In this document: positions 1 to 13,000 of the stretch, piece after piece | Position numbering within the stretch: position 1 is the stretch's first letter | Layout of the letters: each line of letters opens with the position of its first letter | Origin: Klebsormidium nitens | Lineage: Eukaryota; Streptophyta; Klebsormidiophyceae; Klebsormidiales; Klebsormidiaceae | NCBI GenBank assembly: GCA_000708835.1 | Contig: DF237061.1 | Location: 1-64,000, forward strand | Direction: 5' to 3' | Length of the DNA stretch: 64,000 bases | Program-made: the position numbers and the translations under genes | The notes under the pieces: generated by a model | The model's input: only the letters and a program-made list of their open reading frames with translations | The model's database searches: none | What the model was told of the DNA's origin: nothing

Positions 1-123
1 CGAAGGGTCCAACATGAATAGGCTATGGCCGTGCATAGGCTATGAGCCTGTGGCGGCGGCGGCGCGATGCGCGCGCGCGCACGCTCAGGACACGCTATGG
101 CAAGGAGCCAATCTGGCGTGACA

Positions 124-147
124 GGATGGACGCTCCAGATAACCTGG
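124..147. repeat. 24-bp copy of a CAP-G2 exon edge
   Basis: This matches 1282-1305 with one mismatch. The matched block is the start of the last recognisable CAP-G2 exon, read on the minus strand, including the AG of its acceptor. It resembles the exon-edge copies seen in the SNF2 and receptor-kinase genes, but is a single short copy 1.16 kb away. Confidence 0.6.
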
Positions 148-810
148 GAGGGCGGGAATTGACCATTGAAATTGATTTCGCCATCCGGATCGGATTTTGT
201 GCTGAGATTCTGCGCTTCTCAGAATACGAGTCACCTAAGGGCTCTTACCGACGCTTAGCCAGCAGGCTTGCATAAGCTATACTTGTAACAATCGCAAGTG
301 TCGCAGGCCAGGCTTCGATTCAGTTACAATTTCTGGCACCGTGGAATCACCCAATCTCATTTGCGACCGGCGTATGTGGTCGACTTTCAAGTAGCGGAAA
401 GCTGCTAGAGCCGGGGTTCTTCTAAAATGCAAAGGCTGCTTCTCGAGTTGCGAGAGTGGATGCTTATCAATGAAGCAGAAAAGAGAATGGCGCCAATATG
501 CGCATTATATTGGGAAATCAAATTAACCCCTAAATGAGACAAAGGTGCTACGTGCTACCGAAATACAGCTTTCATCAATGCAGATTGTATTGCATCCTCT
601 GAGGGGACGCGTTTTTTGACAATGTCAGTTTGAAACAGCACAAGGGGAGCCGTTTATGCACAGCTTCGCTGATTGCAGGGACATAGTCACTACCAGGAGC
701 TGCCCCACTGAAAAGCGGGCATTGCAGGGGCGGGTTCCCCTGCGGCGCTGTTACTAACAATTCCCTGGAGAGTACTGCTCAATTTCTGCAGAGAAAACAA
801 CATTTTCTTA

Positions 811-873
811 AGTTTAGGAGGAACGTTCTAAAGTTTAAGAGGAACGTTTCTTCATTTAGGAGGAACGTTTTAC
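811..873. repeat. Three tandem 21-bp units
   Basis: Units begin at 811, 832 and 853 around the shared core tt(a)rGAGGAACGTT. The period is exactly 21 bp, so the minus-strand translation repeats TFLLN, but nothing else supports coding. Confidence 0.75.
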
Positions 874-1075
874 CGAAGGTATCAGTCAATAGATCGCGAC
901 GAATGCTACATCTACAAGCAACCCAACGGAACCCCAGCGCTTCAAACACAAACGGATAATCAATCTTAAAACTCAACCAAAGTGTCCTCATTTCTCATTG
1001 ATTTCATGCGCAGCCTTTGCCCGTTATCAGGCACACTTCCTGTCAAAAGCAGGAGCCCAAGATTCCCCGAAACTC

Positions 1076-4000
1076 TCATTCTTCCACCGACAGTGCCAAA
1101 TTCCAATACAAATTGCAGATGACCAGTCCTTTCACTTTGACGTGATAGGAGCATTTCAAGGCTTGGAGACCAACCTTGAGCGCTTCGCTATTTGGTGTCG
1201 CCAAGAGCGGGCTTTTAAGAAGCCGTTCGAGGGCCATGGAAACGGACGGTGAAAGCGGTTGCGTTGCCGGCCCGCTTCGCTGGATCGACGCTCCAGATAA
1301 CCTGGCACCGACGGGGCAGTCGTCAGCAATCACATCGAGGAGGCAGAGTGACGATAATGTTTTGATCTTCTCACATGGAATGATTCCTGATCCAGAGACG
1401 GCTTACGCTCGTTCGCTTAACTTTTTATGTGATGCGTCACAATCATTCCATGAAACGTCGGAGCTGACGTCGTAAGCCTGGCAATCCCTTCAGGGATCGC
1501 TTGAAGTCCTGCGGTTGATGACGTCCCAAGAATACTGCAATCGGGTGCCAAATCGTCGCCATCGATTTTCCGCTGTCTGTGTTACGATCACTTTGCCTCT
1601 CCCTTCTGTTTGGGCTCTGTTCTCACTTCCTCTTTTCCTGGCACTGAAAAGCCCGTCCCTGAATCTCGTTTGTGATACGATTGGTCTGCCTCTCCCTTCT
1701 GTCTGGGTTCTTCACTCCCCCTTTTCCCGGTACTGAAAAGCCCGTGTCTGAAAGCAACTTAGACAGTTTTAACACTCATACAAGCAATCCTCTACCACTA
1801 AGACTTACCGTGTCAGCACCTGCACCGCCCGCAGGGCCTTGTCGATCGCACCTCCTTCCACGCATTTTACCAGCGCCGCAGCTGTCGCGTCTGCAAGGCA
1901 GGACCTGACAGGGCCTCCGCTTTTCGTGGCAAGCGCGAGGAGACTCTGGAGCAGAAGAGGGGCTGAAAATTCGTCGTCTTCAAAGGACGCATGCTGCAGA
2001 TAGAGGTGGGACGAAACGTCAGGATCCGCGTAGCGATGGTTTGACATGGTGCAAGAAGACACACGGATAAAAGATGCCAGTGGGCCGTCCGCTCAACACT
2101 GGAGTGACCCGTCGCCATGTCAAGCTGAGCATCGTTGATTGACTTCTCTCCAAGAATTCGAGGTGTATTCATCGTCCGGAACAGTGTTAGAAGAAAGGTC
2201 CTGAAAGGTTAATCTTTCAATGGATGCCTGCTGCGGGCAGTGCGGACATCTTTTGTCAGAATATATTCATCCAAGAACCAGATGCAAGTCGGCGAGCTAC
2301 CGTCGCCTGGCCTGACATCATAAAGCACATATAATCAGCTGAAATATAAGCGACCGAAGTATTGCGAGAGCCCCAGCGGAGCCCTTGCCAATTGAACCCC
2401 TCAAAAAGTGTCGTCAAAGGAAGGCGAAACATAGCATCTCTCTCTCACCTGTTCATCCTGGCTCGTCTCCCTCGCACTCTCAGCCCCCTCCGTTGGACCC
2501 GCACTCTCCTTTCCTCTCGTCCTCAAATGCCTGGCCCCGTCGTCTCCCGCTCCTAGTTCCCCCGGTTCGCCTCCCCGTTGCTCTGGGCCCCAGCCTTCCA
2601 TGAGACGCCCAAACCACTCCCCTGGTCCTTCCATTCCGCTCCGTTCCGCTGTTCCGTTTCCTTCTTCCGTTCCGCCCTCCTCTGCCGTCTCTCCGCTGTG
2701 CGCCAGACCTGGGAGGTGCTCAACGGCCAGCACGAAAAGCTCGCCGAGCCACGGCTTCAGTACAGCCGTCGCCACGTCAGCAAGGGTTTCGTCCGGGATT
2801 ACGCTAACCCGTCCGATTTGTTCCTTCTCAGCGTTTGGGCTTTTCTTGGCACTGCCCGGGGAATTCACCCGGTGGCCGAAAGCGATCACTGGACTGGACC
2901 GTTTGCCGGCTGACGCGCTGCCAGCTTGAATGGTCGGGGTTCCAGGAAAGGTCTTCGCTGGAGTGGGACACGTGTCAGCTGAGGATTCGATGAAAGTGGT
3001 TGCGGCGACAGTCAGGATGGCGTCGGCGAGGTCCGCTTTCTCGTCCCTGACAAGATGAGCAAACGGAGATTTCAGCTCAATGTAATCTATGATGATGCTG
3101 AGAAGTTTCATTGGAAATAGTTACAATTGCAGGCTAAGAGCAGCACCTCCATAGCTCGAACGGGATCATTGACAGTGTCCAAAAAGTGGCAGAGCAGATT
3201 CGCCCAAAAGGACGGGAGCGTCACAGTCCCTCTGAGAGACCAGGATTGATTTTTCTCTGAGATCATTTGGTCCTGACGCGACGTTTGGCAGAGGCAGGTG
3301 GTCATGACTGAGCAATTGATGGGATGCGTGCGATAGAAAGCCGCAATTTTGAGTGTGAGCACCAACCGGAAGAGTTTCTCTGGGCGAAGGAGATTAAAAC
3401 ACTCTTATAGCCTGACTCTCACAGCAGAACAAGAAGGCTTGACAAGTAAAGAAGACCTGGAGGGTCAGTTTGAACCCGAGGGGCAGATTGGGATCAAGCA
3501 CCTGTGATTCTCCGGCCACTCGTGCGCCAGCTTAGCCGCGTGGGATAGGACGCTCTTGAGCAGTCCGCGAACGTCCGGAGCCTGCGCCCTCTTCGGACCG
3601 TCCGTGGCCTTGGACGTCCTCGCTCGGCCGTACACGTGGCGCACGAAGGCGGCGGCGAAGTGCAGGGGGAGGGGTGCGTCATCGACTCTGAAAGCAAAAG
3701 GACGATTTTATCGGGTGTATAGATTGCTGTCATAAGATCCTGCGACTCCAGAAGTCTTCAGTTCGGCGCTGTGGAGAAGCTCAGTGCCTCTGGGATCCGT
3801 TGTGAATAAAAGTGACGGAAAGTAAGTGACGGGAAGGAGAGGCCTAGGGCGTTGAATGTTGCTTTTCTTTCGAGAGTCAGATCGTAGCCCGCCCAGGAGG
3901 CTCTCAATCATCCAGCGACTCTACAAAACCGTTTCTTCTTTACACTCGCCCCTGACTTTCTACACTCAGCGCACTCCGACATAGTTCATGACACTTCTCC

Positions 4001-7000
4001 CTGGACCGAAAGATGACAACAAGGTTGAGACGATGAGCAGATTGACGTGGTGGAAAGTTTCTCGAAGTAGGGAAACACTGGCAACCAAAGCTTGGAATCG
4101 AAGCGATGTAAAAAGTTTTCTGGTGTTGCAACGCCTTACCCGATCGCCGGCAGCAGCCCGAGCGCCACGGCGTCCCCGCACAGCGCCAGCACCGTCAGCA
4201 GCGCGTCGTCCAGTGCCACGTGGCCGCCTTCCGGCCCTCCGCGCGTTTCCTCCGTTCTAGAACGCGTCCGCTTCGGCTGGGGGGTATCTCCGGACACCGG
4301 CACCGATTCTACATCCGAGCCCACAGCCGCGAGCGCAGAATGGGACCAGGAGACCAGCTCGTGAAAGGCGCTCGCTGCGGTTGCCCAGGCTTCAGAATCG
4401 GTACCGTCTGAGGAGTCGCTGTAAGTCTGAGAGTGGGCGGCCCAGAGAATGACGAGCTTGGCGTATGCGCGGATGGTGACGGGAAGGTCCGGGGAAGAGC
4501 TGGTACCTGCAATTGTTTGGGGATGTATGTAAATATGCGTAGCGGCTTGACGGCTCCTCTTTCTCCTTTCTGGCACAGCGGAAGTTCTCCTTTGGTTGGG
4601 CTCAAGCAGCTTCGAGACACCGAAGACCTTCACTTCTGTATCACGATTGTTTAATGCACAAAGAACTCAACTTGGCCAGGACCACAGATCAGGCTTCGAG
4701 CGTCAATCCTGCTCTTGCATGAGAAATGTACGCTTCTTTTGCAGCCGACGCAGCAAATATGTCGTCTTGGAAGAAACACACCGCCTTCTCCTCACGGAGC
4801 ATGAACACGACCATTCCAACAGCGCGGGAAAACATGCAGGATATACGTAAGTCAGAGACATCGATTCGAGCGACTCGCGCACAAGTGAGGCCACAATAAT
4901 TGCCAATACAGTGCAATCCGCAATCTTGGCAGACTAAAACCGCCGCGTGATCGATGGTGACCAACGTCAACTTCTGTCAGTCCGCAAACTTGGCGACAAA
5001 GTCATCAATCCCTGCGTGCGAGGGTTCAGTCTAAAGAGCGCTGATTATGTTCCTGATGAAAAAAGGGAACTACATACATTTCTCACCTTGCAGAGCCAGC
5101 TGCACGGCGTCCCGGAGCGCGTCGAAGAGCGCGTTCACACTGTCCGGGTCGTCCAGCAGAACCGCCCGGGTCGCCTCGTCTTCCAGCAGAAGCTCCACGT
5201 ACCGGGCGGCCGCCCCGGGGGCCATAGTCGCTCCCCCTGCTAGTAAAATATGAAAGTTCCTTTTGGCTCCGTTCCGTTGGCTGAACTTGAGAAAGAACGT
5301 TAAAATCGTATACGACAAAACCGGGATCCCGAGAAAAAGGCAGTCAACGGCCCACAGACCATTTTGAATTCCGACTTTCGCGACCAAGCTAGCTCCGTGG
5401 TAGTCTTTGGTCGCTCAAGGTGGGGACGGTCCCCCGACGCCCTTTCTAAGTCTGATGATTCATATCCAGAATCTGTACGTGCCCTCTACAAAAAGCGACA
5501 TACGATCAAGGCTGAACAAGCGGTGCCAAAGGGGAACGCCGCACCGAATCTTGAGGACCTTGAGTGCGCTCATCCAATGCCCTGTCGCAGCTGGGCCGAT
5601 GTTCCTCTCCAACATCAACGTGAGTATTGCAAATCATCTCCAACTTTTCAATAAGGATATGGCAGCGGTGTGGCCTACGGACACATATGAAGCTCACCTG
5701 ATGAGTTTCCATCTCCGGTCTGGGCGGCAGTAACCCCTTTCTTGCGGCCGCGCTTCTTGCCCTTGAGTGGAGTCGGCTCGGTCGGCGAGGGAGGGCTAGA
5801 GCTTTCCGCAGCGATGGCGGCGGACATGGCGCCCGAAAGATCCGGAAGGCCGCCCCAAGAGACGATGAAGAAGAGAATAGCACGGATCTGCGAAGCACAG
5901 AATCGCTATGAGGCTTCTTTGTCATATCCAGTAATGTACCTACCTACGCAGATATTTGCGGTCCTTGAAAGGGCATAAGCGCTCCTTAGCGCCTGCACAC
6001 TTCATGAGGGATTGTCCAGTCGAAGCAATGCTCTCACAGCCTTTCCTTTGCTTACTACATGAAGTTGTTGCGACTTAGTGGTCTGCCAGACTTAGCTAGG
6101 TTACCTAGACGGGAGATTAATAAGCGAGCTTCGTTTGGAGTATTACAGCGGGGATTGCAGAAGTGAGCAGACAATCAGCTGTAAGAAAATGCACACAACG
6201 CCGTCTACCCTTCTGCTCGCAGCTCACCTCTTCACATGCTGCCGGGTCCGTCTCTGACGTCACGGATGACACCAGCCGTTTTCCGCAGTGCTGGATGAGA
6301 GCGGGGGTCTCAGATGGTGGGAGGAGGCCCGCCAAGCGCAGCACCGAGGATCTGTTAAGAAGCGCCACAAGCCGTTAGACGTGCCTGCCGAAAAACGGAA
6401 ATAGCCGCAGATATGGAAGCGGAATGACAACTCGTGTCAAATCAGAAATGCAGATTGGGTGATGCTAAAGCTTTTAATCATGAAGGGAGTGAAAGCACGT
6501 AAACCGATGTCGGTTCCACCGGTTTACAACTCGCGACTGCACAAAATTAAGCACTATGTTAAAAGTTGGTTTTACAGAGTCATGACTGAAACGGATTGGA
6601 GCGATGAAGGGAACGAGTGAGGCGATCCAAAAGAGCCCACAGGTGCAGAAAGATGGGAAAGACGAACCTTGCACACCCCGAGGCCGCCTTATCGAGCAGC
6701 TGGATGAGGAGGCTGCTGGGTAACGCGTCAACTAGAAGATCCATCTCAATCCTCTGTTCAAGAGCGCCCTGCACAACAGAAATGAAATCAGCACTCGAGT
6801 AATCGGCAATTGGTGAACATGAGAAGAGACGGAAGGAAGTGCAGGCAGAAGCGGCGAAAGGGAAGGACGTTCGTATAATTCTGCAACTCTTGCAGCTCGG
6901 TTTAGAGCACTTAGAAGACTCGTATTTAACAAACCAAAGCTTTCCAAGGGTCTCCTCTAACTTAGGTTGAAGGTTTCGGGAAAATGCTGCACAAAGCGCT

Positions 7001-10000
7001 TCATAGAGCTTCTCTTACCCTGATCATTGGATCAGGGATCCGGCTTTGAAGACAGGCTCCAAAACCTCAAAGGTGGTTGAGTCAGACGTTTGTAAGATTT
7101 CATGGTTCCAGCTAACGAAAGTCCGACAAACTCACCTTTGTGAGCGCTACGACGGCTTCCAAGATGCCCTCTTGCTGCTCGACGCTGAGCACCGCACTCT
7201 CTGCCTCCGCTGAGGCCCCGTTCGTGATGTCCGTCCCCGCCTTCCGCTTGGAAACGCGGCTCCTGCTGGTGCGCTTTCCGTTTACTGGGCCCGAAGCGAC
7301 GCTCGACAAGGTCACTGTGGCGCACAGGTGGCTGCCGATGTGGAGGGCTGTGTCAGATGGAACGCCAGATTCCTGCAAAGGCCGTAAGCATGACGTCAGC
7401 GATCAGTGAAGAAGCTGATTGTGAGACTGCCACTCGTGAAGCTGTCCCGTACTCAGCACTAGGGATTGGATCGGAAGGAAAAGGTTTTACCGTTCGTTTT
7501 AGAAACCATAAAGAGGACATGTGTCCTATCAAGGGTTTTGTTGTTGTAGAGGTGTTGAACCTGTTTGAGCGTTTTGATCCAAAGGGCAAAGACGAGAGCT
7601 CTCAGAAAAAGTTATCGGTCGGTCCATTAGGACCGAAGATCAACAATTCGGCATGCAACGGTAAGGAGAAGCAGCCGTATCGAAGTCAGGGGCCGGTCAG
7701 TTGCAAAAGTTGCAAAGCGGCTCTGGTGCCAAATTGAGGCTATCACAGCTGCAAAACTACTCCAATCCAGCTAAGTTGCTCCTATAAATCAAAGCACTTT
7801 CCGAAATCAGTACAATGCGGCCAAAGGTCTTGCCTGCATGTGTCGGCACAGCTGGGCTCCCGCGGTGGCGTTCTCTTTGACGAGGTCGAGGACCCTTTCG
7901 GCGGCGACAGAAGCCTAGTGAAAGAGACAAAGCAACATGTGATCAGTGGCAACTTTTGAAGATGGTGATGGTGCTCTTTATCATAGAGAAAGCTTTGGAA
8001 GTTGGTCACGGAGTCGAAGGGTGATTTGACTAGTTGGACGACGCAAGAGAGACGGCACTTGTTTACTACAACCCGCAGGCATTGTGACTTATTTCTTCCT
8101 GACGAAGTAATGTTTCAGCGAGCGGGCCCTCAGGATTCTCAAAACCGCTTGTGTTCCATCCTGGAATGTGAAACGGTGAGGGAAGAACAGAGGGAAGACG
8201 GTGAGGGAAGAACAGAAGAACAGAAAAGAAGCTCTCCAAACTCCCCTGCTGCAAAGAACAGGCTTGGAAAGGACGTAGCTTCCCACTGGAGATTCCAAAC
8301 GCTGCGCCGTTCCTTAGCACCTACGACATGCCCTTGATGATATACATTGAAATGGTCAAAAGACGGACTCTCACTGGGGCATCCGCAGGCACGTAGCTCC
8401 GGATCAGCAGCCGCGTTAGCTTTTTGGCCATGGGCGCCTCCGCCATTGCCAGGCTCTTTAGAAGGGCCTCCAGGTTCGAGCGCTGAAAGGCGGGGTAACA
8501 AAGGGATTGTCTCGATGCTCTTCTAGTCAAAGATTTAACACCTTTTTCCGCAGCGCTTCCGCTGGTCACGGGGAGACGACGACTGCAGTTTGAGCAGTCA
8601 GAGAGCTGCTTTAGTAGTCGAGCAGTCGCGACCATCGAAAGCAGCTATGTGATCTTTTCAAAGAAGGAGAAAACCCAGAGAAAGCGACTTAGGAGAAAGG
8701 ACGTAAAACCAACTTCAACTGACTTCTGATATACCCACAGCGTTCGACACGAGCCGATGTCCGCTCAGGCTCAAAAGTTGATCCAACACTCCTCGAATCA
8801 GTGAAGGTAGCATTGCAATATTTTCCGCCGGCAGACTTGACTGGATTCCTAGACCGACATACCCAAGCGCTCCGCACCCCTACTCACCCCAAATCTTCAC
8901 CCGTGCGATGACTTTATGCTACCTAGCATCATGCAACCTAAAGTCGAGCCTCCCACCTCGTCCAGCTTGTCGAGCGCCTTGATGTTGCGGACGGCCAGCA
9001 GCAGGTCCACGGACGCCAGGCGCACTTTGGGGACGCTGTCGTTGATCATCGGGGCCAGCCTGGGCAGCACAGCCTGCAAGATGAAAGGTTTAAGTTTAGG
9101 ACAAAAGTTTCTGAAACCTGTAATTCGTGACCAAGACGACGGGGATTTGCAACCGGACATCCTCTTATGGCGGAATCTGTGCGCCCTCGTTCAGTCGGGA
9201 CTTGACGAGACTTCTTCGCAGGCAAGAAGTGCAGCTTACCTGAACGAGGGGGTGGCTGAGCGGGTTGTGGAGCAGGTAGGTCACCCCGTCCAAAACCGCA
9301 CAACGGACTGCACTGCTTGCGCCGTCGTATGACAGTTCCTCTACCTGGCAAACAAAGCATTGACAAGTTGATTGCAATTTCTTAGTGGCATCGGCCGCAA
9401 GGTCCGACGCTTGTTTCGGCAGTGTTGGAGGACAGGTTCAACGACAGCTGCTCAACGTTTTCTCTTTGCTATGCTCGGGAAACCGAAGCAGAGACACAAG
9501 GTGCATTCTCTTATGGAGGAAGCAAGATCTTTGGAAAGCTCTGGATCCTGATGTCAGCGGATAATTAGACCCCTGATCTCTGCAATGTCCAACCCCATCA
9601 GGAGACAACGCTTGAAAATTGAAGCAAGTCAGTCTGCAAACAATTGGCGGGGCATCAGCTTACCAGGCGCGCTATCAGTTTGGCCGTCGTCGGGCTGGGA
9701 ATGAGCTCCCAGAAGACCCGGAGGATGCGGCACACGCCCTCAACTGCGGACGCTCGGACGGTGGGGGCGGGGTCGGACAGCAGCTTGTCCAGCAGACCGA
9801 CTTGCTTCTGCAGGCAGATTTCCGGGTTTCAGGACGACAGGAGCAGTTGATTCAGGAATCGATTGAGGAAAAAACCAAGTTCATGTAGGCCGCACATCAG
9901 GTGTGCGCGTTTGCATTTACTGAGGCTAGAAGACATAAGGGCGCTATTAACTTAAGACTGAGTCGGAGTTGGCAACGAAAGCAACCCGCTTCTCCAAGTC

Positions 10001-13000
10001 AGACGTTCTATAACCCTCGTAACGGCCAATCTCGATGACCGTACACAGATTCTTGTTCTCTGTGTAACCAAACCGACAGAGCCAGAAGTTGACAAGGTTA
10101 GGAACGATGTAACGAAAAACAAGATGTTCTGACGGGAAGGGGGTTGAGCCCTCGAATTTCTCCGGTCCTCTCCTTCTTGCTAGCGTTTTTCCAGTGCGAT
10201 TGGTGCTTGCCTGTAAGAGAGCGTCCGTTTGATCGTGCGGAGCGTCCGGGTTCTGGAGTGGGAATACGTCCACGAATAGGAGCAGGGCGTTGTGTCGCAC
10301 AGAGGCGTTGGCCACCTGGTGATTAATAACACTGTGATCTTTGAGTAGGTGGTTAAAAAGACACTGCCACGGACTTACAAACGAAGGCATGTTCGGCCAC
10401 CTTCTTTTTCAAAAGGTGATTGCGACCGGTGATCTGAGCCAATCTAAGCTATCCTCTGGCTATTTCACTGCACCCGCCAGTACAGAACAAAGTTAATAAA
10501 ACCGACTCCATTTGATTAGCTTGCTCAAATAATCGAGTGATTCAAGGGTCCAACGTTGTTACTCTCAGATAGTGACAACCTGAATCGGCGACAGGTTCGT
10601 TAAGGTATTCGATCCCAACACAAGAATCGATACCATTTCCGTCAGCGAAGCAGGAAAGAACGCACAGAAACCTCTGGCATCGGCAGAGGCAGAAGTTTTC
10701 TAGACGACATTGACGGGTGAAACTTTTGCTCCTCTGCTTTTTCATGGTTGCGGCAGCAAAGTGTGCGATCGACTTAGCGACTCCTTTTCTTAACAAGAGA
10801 ATCTGAGGGACACTTACGGCCCAATCTGCCGGTACGACCCTACCTGCAGGGCCCGAAACAAGAGCGGCTCGTAGAGGCGCAGCAGCAGTTCGTCGACGCC
10901 CCGCTGCTTCTTCTGACTATTAAAGCCCCCCAGCACGCGCCGGATGTTTGCGGCCAAGCCCGGGGTCGATGCGTACAAACACGCCTCTGCCAAACGCTGC
11001 CAAAAAAATACAGAGATCTCGGTTCCAGGATCTCCAAGGAAGGTAGGGTCTCAACAATGGGCGGAAGAACTAGGGACTTCGAGTCGCCGTTCTGCACCCC
11101 AACTCTGATGTACCCCGGTCGTCAACGGTCCAGATCGACCCAAAGCTTAATCTGCTGCTGTCAATCAGAGGGGAGCTCAAAGGTAGGCGGGGGACACGAT
11201 CGGCAACTTGAAGCGCACTTTCTCCTTCTATGGGTTGTTTCGCAAAACTTTCTCAAAACTGCGCTTATCTTCCAGAAGGGCTGTGAGTAAACAGCCCGCT
11301 TTTAGTTGCTCGGACCAGGCAGAAACCCTCTGCAATCATGTCAAGAACTTTTGCAGGATCTGCACTCTGCTGTTCTGCGGGAACGAGGGCAAACGCTAGC
11401 CGCTCAGGACATTCCAGTTGCTAGCTTGAGCAACTTAAGGGGGTCGCGCCGGTTGACAATCTCGTAGGTAAAGGGACTCGAGTGCAGGTAGGATCTACTG
11501 CAAGCATCCCTCTCGAAAACTGTGTCTCTACTTCTCGAAAGCACTAACCTCAAAATCACTCGCTCCCACCGTCACCTAGTCAAAATTTCCTATATAAGGC
11601 CACCCGTCCCACCTGGTAAACTTGTGACTCCAGAAGCTCATTGTTTCGTAGCTCACGATGACTATTCTCAAACCTGACCAACGTGCTTGTCGCCGTGACA
11701 AACTAGGTTGCGTCTGAAAGAATGTGTTCGACACAGGACCATTTACGGGCTTCGCAAATGGTCCTGTCAGGATTCGTTTTCCCACCTGCACACAATTGTA
11801 CTCCAGCTCGTACAGGCACGGCCCCGAGGCGACCTTCCACGCCTTGAACAGGATATCGCCGTACGTCTCTAGGATCGACTTCCGTCCGGACGGGATCTGG
11901 TTCCGTACGATGGCAAAGATCTCTCGGACCATCCCCACGTTCAGCCCGCACAGGTACGTGATGAAGCGCCGGCCCTCGGCGGCTTTGAGGAAGATGGGCG
12001 CAAAAGTCGCCCGCAGGAGGAGCTTCTTGAGGGACTCGATGCTGCGCAGAGAACGAGAAATGAGTGTGCCATGCAGACAAGACATTCAACGCTGAACAGA
12101 CAGGAGCAGTCTATTGATAACTTACAATGCTGTGTGATGCACAATAGGGCGCCTCAGACTGGCGTAAGTTAAATTGGGTTCAGGCAGAGATCTATGATCC
12201 ACTTTCCTCAGCTGATTGTGTGAAGCTCTGTTTCTCGCCCAAATGCACGACGAGCACAGGAAGGCAGCAAACGGAGATTTCGGAATCGTAGATCCCTTCA
12301 ACAAAGAGAGGACTTCTCTGAAGGCTGTCTCTCGAGGATATGCTATTATTTTTGCTTTCGCCTACAGTGTCTCGTTCCAAGCGCAAGCCCACCTCTCATC
12401 CGCGAAGTCGAACATGGGCACTGCCTGCCGAACGGCAAATACACGATGAACGTCCGCTGTCTTTCCATTGTCCAAGGCCCGGGCAACAAGATACGGGATC
12501 GTCTGGGCCATCTGCAAGATAAGAATAGACACAGACTCGATTGAAGGCCGTTAGTCAAAAGGATTCTCATGAAAATTGAGATTTGAGTACCCCTCAAGAC
12601 CAGGTGTTAGGCATTAGGCAACGAACCAAGCAGCAGAAATTCTGAGAGGGGACTCGAGCTGAGCCCTTGACATGTTGAAGGTCGGCTAGACGACTGCACA
12701 GCTCGACTTTCAAACCTCTGGCTGGTTTGCCGGTGTGCGCAAAGCGGAACGCGGCAAGCATCAATAGGTCTGGGTGGAGTCAGCACGATTACACGAGTAA
12801 GATGGGATCCAAAGCTCTTAGGTTTGGAACGAAAGTGTGCTTACGATTTTCTCCCTGCCCGGAAGGTTCTGGGCCCACCACGCTTCGCAGAGCCTTGCGG
12901 CCGAGTCCTGGAGTGAAGCATCCTCCTCGAGACCCAGCAGCTGCATGTGACAATACAAGGCCGGTTCTTAGACATAATCTGTAGATACAAGCATAAAAAT

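Larger units (their letters stand above)
1..1075. other. 3' flank of CAP-G2, no gene seen
   Basis: No convincing coding exon was found on either strand. The stretch contains a 24-bp copy of a CAP-G2 exon edge (124-147) and a 21-bp tandem repeat (811-873). If the last CAP-G2 exon at 1175 is spliced onward rather than read through to its stop, the true terminal exon would lie here; no candidate stands out. Confidence 0.4.

Noticed and set aside
2401-2448. Stop at 2401 as the end of CAP-G2
   Set aside because: A GTGAGA donor at 2448 joins in phase to a conserved exon at 1993-1809, so the stop is intronic.
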